The translations under genes and the position numbers were made by a program. This document shows, piece by piece, positions 36,542-44,484 of a stretch of DNA of 64,000 nt (positions are counted from its first letter, which is position 1; the number at the start of each line of letters is the position of its first letter). The notes under the pieces are model-generated. The model saw only the letters and a list, made by a program, of their open reading frames with translations. It was not told the DNA's origin and did not search any database. The DNA is from an uncultured Mycoplasmatota bacterium (GTDB lineage Bacteria; Bacillota_I; Bacilli_A; RF39; UBA660), in NCBI GenBank assembly GCA_900547775.1, contig URHW01000001.1:248001-312000 (forward strand). Reading direction: 5' to 3'.

Positions 36542-37942
36542 GCAAATAATTACCATAAGTACAAGAATTACGATAAACATTGCAAGAACGAATTTCCAAA
36601 TGTATTTCATCCATTCTTTATAAGTTATACCTAAGTAAGATAAACCGATAAGTAGAATAGCTGAACTTGGAGCAAACATACTTGCTAATCCGTAAGTTGA
36701 TTGTAACATTATAGGAATTTGTTTTGCAAAGTCAGAGTATGCAGTTGTTAGATAACTACCAACAAGGCTTAATGTGTATTGATATTCTACAGAGAATAAT
36801 GATGTGAATAAGCCAGCGATAGTACCTAGGATTGCATTAAACTTACTTGCAAGTTTCATGAACCAATCTACGATTGTAGGAACTACTGGGAACATTACTG
36901 CAATTTCTAATACTAAGTATGCCATTAACATAACTAATACTAGTTTACCAGATTTTTTAAATCCTTCACCAAAACTTTCAGCGAAGTCATCAAAACTCAT
37001 TTTGTAAATCCATTTAATTAGTAATGCGGCAATTAGCATTAGTATTTGCATTCCGAAGATATCCCATTTGCCAAATGCTTGAACGTTACCTAGAATGTAA
37101 CGGAAGATTGTAGCATCAAATACTTTGCATTCTAAAATTTTAGTTGTTGCTGTACTAAATATAGTTACGCCCCATGCTTCCCATGGAAGGTATGCTAAAA
37201 TCCCAACTACAGCAGTTAAAATTAGAATAGTTGCTACTGGCCATGCAGATTTCTTTTCAGTAGTATTTTTTGTTTCGTATACTTCTTCAATTACGGCAAT
37301 ATCTTTTTTGTTAGCTTTCTTAATTTTACGAATATGTAAAATTGCAAATAAACTAAATAGTACAAATGATACACCATAGATAACTAGTTTAACCCATAGG
37401 TAATCTGTGTAAGATGAACTTAGGGTGCTTACGTTCATTCCAGCAACTTTAGAGTTGTATACTGAACCTAAGATACCTACTAGGATACCACCAAATGTAG
37501 TAATGAAGCCAGTCATTTTATCTAATCCCATTTTTCTTAGGATTGTGATAAAGAATGGTGCTACACTTAACATTACGAAGTATTCATTAGTTACTGCAGT
37601 TATTGCAGAAATAATGAATAATACTAGTAGTACAAAAAGATATTCCTTTCCACTAAATGTTTTTGCAAGACTATCAGTTAGTTTTTGATATCCGCTACAT
37701 TTAGCAAGTACTTGATAGAATGCTCCAAGTACGAATAAGAATGTTACTAATACAGTAAAGTAATACATTCCAAGTAATCCGTAGTTGAAGAAATCAAATA
37801 TTCCTACACGAGTTATTTCGCCAACTTGAATTGAACCACTATAGAAGTATCCTTGTGGGATAATCCAAGTTAGGATAACAGATAGTAATACCATTAAACC
37901 TGAAACTTTGATTAAGTCATGCTTTTCCCAAAACTTTTTCAT
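36539..37942 (-). CDS. YfcC/DcuC-superfamily membrane transporter
   Basis: This 467-residue transporter has about 12 membrane segments. It belongs to the ion-transporter superfamily (YfcC, ArcD-like, DcuC, AbgT). The marks are an early VSGLMVLLSVILTWIIPQGYF, the pore-lining AVTNEYFVMLSVAPFFITIL, FGGILVGILGSVYN, and in the second half VPTIVDWFMKL and GLASMFAPSSAILLIGLSYL. YfcC proteins are predicted to move basic amino acids or C4 acids; the substrate is not decidable here. It is a single-gene unit with an extended -10 promoter and a strong terminator. It lies next to lysS, which is suggestive but not proof of lysine transport. Confidence 0.85.
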   Translation of the reverse strand: MKKFWEKHDLIKVSGLMVLLSVILTWIIPQGYFYSGSIQVGEITRVGIFDFFNYGLLGMYYFTVLVTFLFVLGAFYQVLAKCSGYQKLTDSLAKTFSGKEYLFVLLVLFIISAITAVTNEYFVMLSVAPFFITILRKMGLDKMTGFITTFGGILVGILGSVYNSKVAGMNVSTLSSSYTDYLWVKLVIYGVSFVLFSLFAILHIRKIKKANKKDIAVIEEVYETKNTTEKKSAWPVATILILTAVVGILAYLPWEAWGVTIFSTATTKILECKVFDATIFRYILGNVQAFGKWDIFGMQILMLIAALLIKWIYKMSFDDFAESFGEGFKKSGKLVLVMLMAYLVLEIAVMFPVVPTIVDWFMKLASKFNAILGTIAGLFTSLFSVEYQYTLSLVGSYLTTAYSDFAKQIPIMLQSTYGLASMFAPSSAILLIGLSYLGITYKEWMKYIWKFVLAMFIVILVLMVIIC

Positions 37943-37963
37943 TTCTAACCTCCTCTACTTAAC

Positions 37964-37972
37964 ATTATAACA
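37964..37972 (-). promoter_or_regulatory. Extended -10 promoter of the YfcC-type gene
   Basis: TGTTATAAT on the minus strand (TATAAT at 37969-37964) lies about 22 nt before the start, with AGGAGG between. The -35 region is weak. Confidence 0.65.
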
Positions 37973-38014
37973 CGGATATTCCTTATTTAAATAGGTTTTT
38001 GACAATTTTTTGCA

Positions 38015-38041
38015 TAAAAAATAGGCTCTAGTGGCCTATTA
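38015..38041 (-). terminator. Terminator of lysS
   Basis: AATAGGC and GCCTATT form a 7-bp stem at the lysS stop codon, with a following T run on the minus strand. Confidence 0.9.
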
Positions 38042-39940
38042 ATATAGTTTTGCTCCTGCAGGGATAGCATCATCAACCATTAGAAGGTGTAAGCGCTCTT
38101 CTCCTTCTTCACTGTGAACTGCTGAAATTAGCATTCCACATGAGTCAATTCCCATCATTTTTCTTGCTGGTAGGTTTGTAATTGCTATTAGAGTTTTACC
38201 TACAAGTTCTTCAGGCTCGTAGTAAGCATGAATGCCGCTTAAGATAACTCTATCTTCACCTGTGCCATCATTTAGAACAAATTTTAGAAGTTTGCTTGAT
38301 TTAGGTACGGCTTCGCATTCTTTTACTTTAACTGCTCTAAAGTCTGATTTACTAAATGTTTCAAAGTCAACGTAGTCTTCAAATAAAGGTTCAATTTCAA
38401 CTTTACTAAAATCAATTTTTTGAGTAGTTGGTGTACTTGGCTTATTTATTACTTGTTTAGTTCCTTGTGGTTTCATAGTTGGAAATAGGATAACGTCTCT
38501 AATTGATGCACTTTCAGTAAAGAACATAACTAGTCTATCTATTCCGTAACCGATTCCACCAGCTGGAGGCATGCCGTACTCAAGAGCTTCTACAAAATCC
38601 ATATCGATGTCATTTGCTTCTTCGTTTCCAAGTTCTCTTTCTTTTAATTGGTCTTCAAAACGTTCTAATTGATCAACAGGGTCATTAAGTTCTGTGTAAG
38701 CGTTAGCAAATTCTTTTCCACCAATGAATAATTCAAAGCGGTCAACAAATCTTGGGTCTTCTGGGTTTTTCTTTGTTAGAGGAGAAATCTCTACTGGATG
38801 ACCATATAGGAATGTTGGTTGAATTAATGTTTCTTCTACATATTTTTCGAAGAATAGATTAATAATGTGGCCTAGTGTTTTTTCATGTTCAGCTACTTCT
38901 ATTTTGTGTTCTTCCGCAAGTTTTAAGGCTTCTTCTACAGAAACTGTTCTAAAGTCAATACCTGTTTTTTCTTTGATAGCATCAGTCATACTAACTTTTT
39001 TCCACTCACCGGCAATATTTATTTCATTTCCATTCCATATGAATGTGTCTTTATGGAAGATGTCTTTAGCAATTGTTTTAAACATGCTTTCAGTCATTTC
39101 CATCATACCATCTAAATTAGAGTATGCTAGGTATGCTTCCATTAGGGTAAACTCTGGGTTATGCATTGGGTCCATGCCTTCGTTTCTAAATGTTCTGCCA
39201 ATTTCGTATACAGCTTCCATACCACCAACTAGTAATCTTTTTAGAGGTAGTTCAAGTGCAATTCTTAAGTACATGTCTAAATCTTGGGTGTTATGATGTG
39301 TGATAAAAGGTCTAGCTGATGCCCCCGTTAGTAATGTGTTTAAAATTGGTGTTTCAACTTCAGTGAATCCACGATTATCCATGAAGTTTTGAATACATCT
39401 AATAATTTTAGGTCTTAGGAACGCTACTCTTTTAGATTCTTCGTTCATGATTAAGTCTACATATCTTCTACGATATCTTTCTTCGATGTCTGTTAGTCCA
39501 TGGAACTTTTCTGGTAGTGGTCTTAAGGCTTTAACTAAGTGAGTGTATTCTAAACATTTGATAGTAATTTCACCAGTCATTGTTTTCATTACTCTACCTT
39601 TAACGCCAACAATATCACCAATGTCAGCACTCTTAAATAAAGTGTAAGCGTCTTCACCAATGTCGTTGATTGAAATATAAATTTGAATTTTGTCCGTTTT
39701 GTCTTGAATGGTGAAGAATGATGCCTTACCCATTTTTCTTATGAACATTATTCTTCCCGCTACAGTGTATTCGTCAGTTATGTTTTCAAACTCGTCATGG
39801 TCAACATCTTTATATTTTTCTTTGATATCCTTAGCAAAAGCAGTACGTTTAAATACATGACCGAATGGGTCCATACCTAAACTTCTAATTTTTTCGGCTT
39901 TTTCTCTTCTAATAATTTCTTGATCAGTAAGTTCTCTCAT
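38039..39940 (-). CDS. lysS: Lysine-tRNA ligase (class II) with C-terminal EMAP-type tRNA-binding domain
   Basis: This is a 633-residue LysRS, where about 490-500 is normal. Residues 1-500 are a standard class II enzyme: OB-fold anticodon domain (VAGRIMFIRKMGKASFFTIQ), motif 1 region (FMDNRGFTEVETPIL), motif 2 (FRNEGMDPMHNPEFTLME), and motif 3 (MPPAGGIGYGIDRLVMFF). After a short linker (about 495-520), residues about 525-633 form an EMAPII/Trbp111/MetG-C-like fold: FRAVKVKECEAVPKSSKLLK, LSGIHAYYEPEELVGKTLIA, NLPARKMMGIDSCGMLIS. That module is normally found at the C-terminus of MetRS or free. The join is in frame with no stop or frameshift. The gene is under its own promoter and Lys T-box. 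Confidence 0.95.
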   Translation of the reverse strand: MRELTDQEIIRREKAEKIRSLGMDPFGHVFKRTAFAKDIKEKYKDVDHDEFENITDEYTVAGRIMFIRKMGKASFFTIQDKTDKIQIYISINDIGEDAYTLFKSADIGDIVGVKGRVMKTMTGEITIKCLEYTHLVKALRPLPEKFHGLTDIEERYRRRYVDLIMNEESKRVAFLRPKIIRCIQNFMDNRGFTEVETPILNTLLTGASARPFITHHNTQDLDMYLRIALELPLKRLLVGGMEAVYEIGRTFRNEGMDPMHNPEFTLMEAYLAYSNLDGMMEMTESMFKTIAKDIFHKDTFIWNGNEINIAGEWKKVSMTDAIKEKTGIDFRTVSVEEALKLAEEHKIEVAEHEKTLGHIINLFFEKYVEETLIQPTFLYGHPVEISPLTKKNPEDPRFVDRFELFIGGKEFANAYTELNDPVDQLERFEDQLKERELGNEEANDIDMDFVEALEYGMPPAGGIGYGIDRLVMFFTESASIRDVILFPTMKPQGTKQVINKPSTPTTQKIDFSKVEIEPLFEDYVDFETFSKSDFRAVKVKECEAVPKSSKLLKFVLNDGTGEDRVILSGIHAYYEPEELVGKTLIAITNLPARKMMGIDSCGMLISAVHSEEGEERLHLLMVDDAIPAGAKLY

Positions 39941-39960
39941 AATATTCCTTCTTTCTAATA

Positions 39961-40161
39961 AAAAAAGTTAATGATTAAAGGGACGATTTTGTTCGTGGTA
40001 CCACCCTTCTTTAATCATTAACTGATTCTCTTAACTGATAACGGCAGTCTGCCGGATATTCTCTCCAAGGTTTTATTCATATTAGTTTACTATTAACTTC
40101 CACCAACCGTTAATTCTCTATAAGTAAGTGTTAATATTACTCGTCCTTTTCATCGATTTAT
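39961..40161 (-). ncRNA. T-box leader, Lys (specifier AAA)
   Basis: The T-box AAGGGTGGTACCACG is at 40008-39994 (minus). Stem I carries AGAGAATTAACGGTTGGTG (the GGTTGGTG element). The specifier loop reads GAAT-AAA-A, with the Lys codon AAA at 40074-40072, the same arrangement as in the Phe leader at 34386-34597. The terminator stem AGTTAATGATTAAAG pairs with CTTTAATCATTAACT and ends in T6. Uncharged tRNA-Lys should switch on lysS. Confidence 0.95.
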
Positions 40162-40167
40162 GCCTAG

Positions 40168-40196
40168 ATAATACCAGAAGTTTTAGTTTTTGTCAA
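40168..40196 (-). promoter_or_regulatory. Promoter of the lysS T-box transcript
   Basis: The -35 TTGACA (40196-40191) and the -10 TATTAT (40173-40168) are 17 nt apart on the minus strand. The -35 box overlaps the last codons of the ABC-F gene. Confidence 0.92.
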
Positions 40197-41805
40197 CTTC
40201 TTCATTTAAAAGTTCGTAATGAAGGACAACATTTTTGTCATAATACATGATTCGGCCGCTAGGTAAAAGAAGCATTCTTTCAATTCCTAGGTTATCAACA
40301 AATTCTAGATTATGTGATACGACTAACATAGTGCCTTCGTAATCTTTGAAGGTGTCAGCGATAATTAATTGGGTCATTGGGTCTAAATGGTTAGTTGGTT
40401 CATCTAGTAATAGCGTGTTTGCGCCAGATAAAGCTATTTTAGCAAGTGCTACTCTAGAACGCTCTCCAGGAGATAAGATATTTATTTTTTTGAAGATATC
40501 GTCATTTGTGAATAGAAAGCTACCAAGGAATCTTCTTAGTTCATAATCTGTTAGACCACTATCACTAAAGTTTTCTTTAATGGTCTTTTCTTTATTTAAT
40601 AAGTCGTGTTCTTGAGCATAATAACCAATAAGGGTTTTTTCTGATATGTTAATAGAACCTTCAAGAGGTGTTAAAATGTTCATGATAAGTTTTAAAAGAG
40701 TTGTTTTTCCAATACCGTTTTCTCCAACTATTAGAAATTTTTCGCCTCTAATAAGATCAAAGGTTAAATTTTGATAAAGTAAATTCTCTTCTGTGTACCC
40801 GAATGTTAGGTTGTTACAGCTTATGGGAATTGAGTAGCTTGGATATTTTATATTAATTTTAAATTTTGTATATTTGTTTTTCTTTTCGACTTCTACTTTT
40901 TCACTTAGTAGTTTTTCTAGTTTCTTCTGTCTATCTTTAGCGATATTAGCTTTCTTTTCATTACCTCTTATATAACGAGCTATTATTTCTTTTAGTTTTT
41001 CTTCTTCCTTTTGTTGTTTATCGTGAAGCCTTGATGTTGCTAGTTCTCTTTCTTTTTTGATTTTTTCGTATTTTGAATATGAACCATTATATAAAGTGCC
41101 GGTTTTTTTATTTTTATCTATATATAATGTTTTGTTAGTGATTTCATCTAGGAAGGATGTGTCGTGAGAAATTACTAAAATTAGTCCTTTATAATTTTTA
41201 AGATATTCGATAATATAGTCTTTAGTGTCTAAATCTAAGTGGTTAGTTGGTTCGTCTAATAATAGAGTTTCTGGTTTGGAGTATAGAAGTCTTGCAAATG
41301 CAATTTTTGATTTTTGACCACCGGATAAGTTTTTTAGTTTTAAATCTAGTAAAGCATCATCGATGTTCATACCAGCAATTATTTTTAGAAGTTCACTTTC
41401 TGCATTATATTGTTCATAATATGTTAATTCATCTTCGACTTTAGTGATATCTTTCATATATTTTTTTAGGTTATGTTCATTTTTTTCGGTTGCTATTTGT
41501 TCGTAAAGATTGTTTAGTTTGTTTTCTAGTTCTTTAATGGGTCTAGCTGACAGAAGGTAATCAAAAACTGACATTTCTTTATCGAAGTTATCTTCAATAA
41601 CTTGTGGAAGGTAACCAATTTTTGACGATACTGTTATGGTACCAGCATCTGGTGTAAGCTCACCTAAGATTAATTTAAACAATGTTGTTTTACCAGCCCC
41701 ATTAACACCGATTATGCCAACTTTATCATTCTGATTAAATTCAACCGTTAAATTTTTATAGACTTCGGCAGTTCCGAAACTAAGAGATAAATTGTCAATT
41801 TTCAT
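40183..41805 (-). CDS. ABC-F family ATPase (ribosome-associated type)
   Basis: The 540 residues contain two ABC domains and no membrane part, which is the ABC-F layout. Domain 1 has GVNGAGKTTLFKLI, LSGGQKSKIAFARLLYS and LLLDEPTNHLDLDTKDY. The linker (about 235-315) is a long charged helix pair (KKERELATSRLHDKQQKEEE). Domain 2 has GENGIGKTTLLKLI, LSPGERSRVALAKIALSG, LLLDEPTNHLDPMTQ. Family members act on the ribosomal E site (translation factors such as EttA, or antibiotic-protection proteins). The subfamily cannot be fixed from motifs alone; a housekeeping role is likelier because no other resistance gene is nearby. Confidence 0.92.
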   Translation of the reverse strand: MKIDNLSLSFGTAEVYKNLTVEFNQNDKVGIIGVNGAGKTTLFKLILGELTPDAGTITVSSKIGYLPQVIEDNFDKEMSVFDYLLSARPIKELENKLNNLYEQIATEKNEHNLKKYMKDITKVEDELTYYEQYNAESELLKIIAGMNIDDALLDLKLKNLSGGQKSKIAFARLLYSKPETLLLDEPTNHLDLDTKDYIIEYLKNYKGLILVISHDTSFLDEITNKTLYIDKNKKTGTLYNGSYSKYEKIKKERELATSRLHDKQQKEEEKLKEIIARYIRGNEKKANIAKDRQKKLEKLLSEKVEVEKKNKYTKFKINIKYPSYSIPISCNNLTFGYTEENLLYQNLTFDLIRGEKFLIVGENGIGKTTLLKLIMNILTPLEGSINISEKTLIGYYAQEHDLLNKEKTIKENFSDSGLTDYELRRFLGSFLFTNDDIFKKINILSPGERSRVALAKIALSGANTLLLDEPTNHLDPMTQLIIADTFKDYEGTMLVVSHNLEFVDNLGIERMLLLPSGRIMYYDKNVVLHYELLNEEVDKN

Positions 41806-41828
41806 GTTAGTCCTTCTTCCTTTATACG

Positions 41829-41857
41829 ATTATATAGAAATTTGTTAATATTTTCAA
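41829..41857 (-). promoter_or_regulatory. Promoter of the ABC-F gene
   Basis: On the minus strand TTGAAA (41857-41852) and TATAAT (41834-41829) are 17 nt apart. It overlaps the divergent gerQ promoter region. Confidence 0.85.
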
Positions 41858-41874
41858 ATTATTTTACATAGTTT
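41846..41874 (+). promoter_or_regulatory. Possible sigma-E-type promoter of gerQ
   Basis: TAATATT (41846-41852) fits the Bacillus sigma-E -35 pattern KmATATT. After 14 nt, CATAGTTT (41867-41874) fits the -10 pattern CATAnnnT. Predicted transcription begins near 41881, leaving a short leader that starts with the GAGGTGAATT ribosome site. In B. subtilis gerQ is a mother-cell gene. The AT-rich background makes chance matches common, so this is tentative; a weak sigma-A reading (TTGTTA-N17-TACATA) is also possible. Confidence 0.45.
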
Positions 41875-41890
41875 TAATTAGAGGTGAATT

Positions 41891-42223
41891 ATGAACGGAC
41901 AATTTTATAAGAATACTGGTTATCAAGAGCCACTTAATTTAGCGACTGCACCAATTGGTAATGTAGATAACGAGCAAAGTTATATTGAAAATATTTTAAG
42001 ACAAAATAAGGGTAAGAAAGCTAAAGCATATTTTTCTTTTACAGATTCAAACGCGTGGCGTGATAAAGTGTTTGAGGGAGTAATTGAAGAAGCTGGCAAA
42101 GATCATTTAGTTATGAGTGATCCTTCTACTGGTAAATGGGAACTTATCTTACTTATTTATTTAAATTATGTAGAGTTTGATGAAGCGATTAGCTACAATA
42201 AGAACTATGTTGATAAATATTAA
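41891..42223 (+). CDS. gerQ: Spore coat protein GerQ family
   Basis: The 110 residues match GerQ (YwdL). SYIENILRQNKGKKAKAYFS is followed by VFEGVIEEAGKDHLVMSDP, WELILLIYLNYVEFDEAISY, and a variable N-terminal tail. In Bacillus, GerQ is cross-linked into the spore coat by a transglutaminase and is needed for localising the cortex-lytic enzyme CwlJ. Here the lysines KGKKAK are adjacent to the conserved core. The gene is alone on the plus strand, overlapping the facing gene by 4 nt. Its presence suggests the organism sporulates, or did so recently. Confidence 0.9.
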   Translation: MNGQFYKNTGYQEPLNLATAPIGNVDNEQSYIENILRQNKGKKAKAYFSFTDSNAWRDKVFEGVIEEAGKDHLVMSDPSTGKWELILLIYLNYVEFDEAISYNKNYVDKY

Positions 42224-42735
42224 ACATAGTTTTTTAATTGCTTTTCTTCTTCTTTTAGGGTTGTGCTATTTCCATGGCCTGGGTAGATAGTTATATCTTT
42301 ATCGTATTTTAGAATTTTGCGGATGCTGTTTTGCATGTCCTTGAAATTACTTCCATCTAGGTCGTATCTTCCAATTGTTCCTTTAAAGATGAAGTCACCA
42401 CAGAATAAATCTTTGTTAAATAAGAATGATATTAAGTCGTCTTTATGACCTGGTGTTCTTATCATTTCAAATGTAAAGGAACCAATTTTATTTTGTCCTT
42501 CTTTTAAGTTTTGGTAATCGTAAACTTTGCAGTTATATTTTGCTTGTAGAACACCAACTGCACCAACGTGATCAAAGTGATGATGTGTTATTAGAATACC
42601 TACTACTTTTTTAGTTATGTTAGGTATTATTTTTTCTGCTTCATCTCCTGGGTCTATTATAAGAGTTTCTTTATCATTTTCTAATATATAACAATTTGTT
42701 GCTAAAAAACCTACTGTTACTATTTTTATTTGCAT
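42220..42735 (-). CDS. Metallo-beta-lactamase-fold hydrolase (glyoxalase II-like)
   Basis: This is a short 171-residue MBL-fold hydrolase. The zinc motif HHHFDH is at about residues 51-56 (GILITHHHFDHVGAVG). A further histidine follows in IRTPGHKDDLISFLF, then the metal-bridging FCGDFIFKGTIGR, and a last His in YPGHGNSTTL. The length and motifs fit the small hydroxyacylglutathione-hydrolase-like group (YqgX/BlaC type) common in Firmicutes. The substrate is unknown, perhaps a thioester of bacillithiol or a detoxification product. It converges with gerQ. Confidence 0.9.
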   Translation of the reverse strand: MQIKIVTVGFLATNCYILENDKETLIIDPGDEAEKIIPNITKKVVGILITHHHFDHVGAVGVLQAKYNCKVYDYQNLKEGQNKIGSFTFEMIRTPGHKDDLISFLFNKDLFCGDFIFKGTIGRYDLDGSNFKDMQNSIRKILKYDKDITIYPGHGNSTTLKEEEKQLKNYV

Positions 42736-42786
42736 TTAAATCACCTTTATTATTATAGCAAAAATATTTTATTTTTCATAATGACG

Positions 42787-42795
42787 TGTTATAAT
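42787..42795 (+). promoter_or_regulatory. Extended -10 promoter of the LemA-like gene
   Basis: TGTTATAAT (TATAAT at 42790-42795) lies 24 nt before the GTG start, and a GAAGGTAG ribosome site follows. The -35 is weak. Confidence 0.6.
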
Positions 42796-42818
42796 TTTAT
42801 TAGAAGGTAGGTTTTAGT

Positions 42819-43358
42819 GTGGAAACTATTTTGTTAACTATAGTGATTTTTACTGGCATTATTGTCGTTACTTATATTATTTTATATAATAACATTCAAG
42901 CTTTTAATATTAAGATTAATGAGGCTGAAAGTATTATTGATGATTTACTTAGAAAAAAGTATGATAATTTAGATAATATGAAAAGTATTATTTTAAAGGA
43001 AACAGATTTGCCAGAACAGACATTTGAAGTTTTTGAGAAAATTAAAAATGTGAATATTTCTAGTTTTGATTTAGATAGAAAATTAACTGAGATTTATAGT
43101 TTAATTAATCAGATAAAGTTAGATTATGATAAATTGGATAGCAATGAAGATTTTAGTAATTATTTTGAAGACGTATATGAGATTGATGAGAAGCTAGAAG
43201 CTGCTAAGTCATTTTATAATAAGTATACTACTTTACTTAATACAGCAATTAAGAAGTTTCCATCAAATGTGATTGCAAGTTTTCATCATATTAAGGTTAA
43301 AGCTTATTTTGATGGTAAAGATATGTTTGATGAAGAAATTAAAGATTTTAAGTTATAA
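42819..43358 (+). CDS. LemA family protein
   Basis: The 179 residues start with GTG. One N-terminal membrane segment (ILLTIVIFTGIIVVTYIILY) is followed by a helical bundle. The family signature lines up: YNNIQAFNIKINEAESIIDDLL at the start of the bundle, and EIDEKLEAAKSFYNKYTTLLN then AIKKFPSNVIASF at the end, the counterpart of YNxxVxxYNxxIxxFPxxxxA. LemA proteins are membrane-anchored and of uncertain role. It is a single-gene unit with its own promoter and terminator. The conserved arginine-rich DLIPNLV stretch is replaced by KKYDNLDNMKS, so this is a diverged member. Confidence 0.85.
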   Translation: METILLTIVIFTGIIVVTYIILYNNIQAFNIKINEAESIIDDLLRKKYDNLDNMKSIILKETDLPEQTFEVFEKIKNVNISSFDLDRKLTEIYSLINQIKLDYDKLDSNEDFSNYFEDVYEIDEKLEAAKSFYNKYTTLLNTAIKKFPSNVIASFHHIKVKAYFDGKDMFDEEIKDFKL

Positions 43359-43382
43359 AAAAAGCCACAGATGTGGTTTTTA
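43357..43382 (+). terminator. Bidirectional terminator between lemA and ung
   Basis: AAAAAGCCACA and TGTGGTTTTT form a stem with an AGA loop between the two convergent stop codons. T runs lie on both sides. Confidence 0.9.
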
Positions 43383-44042
43383 ATTTAGGTCCCAGTTTAT
43401 TTTTTCTTCACCATTTTTTTCTAGAAATTCATTTGTTTTAGAAAATGGATGGCTTCCAAAGAAACCGTATCTAGCACTAAATGGTGATGGATGAGGAGAT
43501 GTTAGTACTAAGTGTTTAGGATTTGTAATAAACACTTTTTTACTTTTAGCAAAGTTTCCCCAAAGAATAAATACTACCGGTTCTTCTTTTTGATTTATTT
43601 TTTTGATTATATAATCTGTTAAATTACTCCAGCCAATATTTTGATGAGAGTTAGCACAGTCTTTGATTACAGTTAGTGATGAGTTTAATAGAAGTACCCC
43701 TTCTTTAGCCCATTTTGTTAGGTCACCACAGTTTGGTTCAATAATACCTAAATCATCATATATTTCTTTATAAATATTTTTTAGTGATGGAGGAAGTTTT
43801 ACGCCTTTTTGGACTGAAAAAGATAATCCATGAGCTTCACCTACTCCATGATATGGGTCTTGACCAACTATAACCACTTTTACTTTACTGTATGGCGTTA
43901 ATTTAAGTGCATTAAAGATATTTTCTTTTTCTGGAAAGATATCTTTAGTAGCATATTCATGCATTATGATATCCCAGAATTTGTGGAAACCAGGACTATC
44001 CCAGATTATTTTTAATTCGTTATCCCAATCGTTGCCAATCAT
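43380..44042 (-). CDS. ung: Uracil-DNA glycosylase
   Basis: Ung excises uracil from DNA. The 220 residues are the family's normal length. The water-activating loop VVIVGQDPYHGVGEAHGLSF (catalytic Asp at about 62) is present, along with VLLLNSSLTVIKDCANSHQN, VVFILWGNFAKSKK and the DNA-intercalating loop TSPHPSPFSARYGFFGSHPF. It is in a same-direction run with the Nudix gene, separated by 7 nt, which makes a small repair/sanitation pair (uracil removal and nucleotide pool cleaning). It is terminated by the hairpin shared with lemA. Confidence 0.97.
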   Translation of the reverse strand: MIGNDWDNELKIIWDSPGFHKFWDIIMHEYATKDIFPEKENIFNALKLTPYSKVKVVIVGQDPYHGVGEAHGLSFSVQKGVKLPPSLKNIYKEIYDDLGIIEPNCGDLTKWAKEGVLLLNSSLTVIKDCANSHQNIGWSNLTDYIIKKINQKEEPVVFILWGNFAKSKKVFITNPKHLVLTSPHPSPFSARYGFFGSHPFSKTNEFLEKNGEEKINWDLN

Positions 44043-44049
44043 ATGTCAC

Positions 44050-44475
44050 CTAATACATTATTTTATTTTCAATGGCCCATGGTATAAAATGATCTTTAAT
44101 TGCTGTTGCAAGTTCTTCTTCATCATCATTAATTCCATGCCATTTATATTCGATTATTTCATCATTAGGTAATAGTTCTACATCGATTTTTTTATGGGCT
44201 AGCATCATATGCATTTCAATTGTAAGATTTGGGTCAGATAGGGCTGGTTCTCTAAAACAAATAATTTCTTCTAGTTCTCTTTCTTCAATGTTAAAGCCAT
44301 TTGCTATTTCTTCTAAACATTCTCTTCTAGCTGCTTCTTTAAATGTTTCACCTTTTTCAACGCCACCACCTACAAGAGTGTATTTGCCTTTTTTTGAGCT
44401 TCTTTGACTCATACTAACTAATACTTTTCCGTTACTAATGAAGGCTGTGCCTACTACATACATTAAATTATCCAT
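44050..44475 (-). CDS. Nudix hydrolase
   Basis: This is a 141-residue Nudix hydrolase. The Nudix box is complete: GGVEKGETFKEAARRECLEE (about 37-56), matching Gx5Ex7REUxEE. The tail HGINDDEEELATAIKDHFIPW is typical of MutT/NUDT-like members acting on nucleoside diphosphate derivatives. The substrate cannot be predicted. It lies 9 nt behind rlmH and 7 nt before ung, so all three are probably read together with the walJ/M23 genes upstream. Confidence 0.92.
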   Translation of the reverse strand: MDNLMYVVGTAFISNGKVLVSMSQRSSKKGKYTLVGGGVEKGETFKEAARRECLEEIANGFNIEERELEEIICFREPALSDPNLTIEMHMMLAHKKIDVELLPNDEIIEYKWHGINDDEEELATAIKDHFIPWAIENKIMY

Positions 44476-44484
44476 TTTTACTCC

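Noticed and set aside
43966..44172. Plus-strand open frame across the ung-Nudix junction
   Set aside because: It is antisense to two well-supported genes and has no ribosome site or family likeness.
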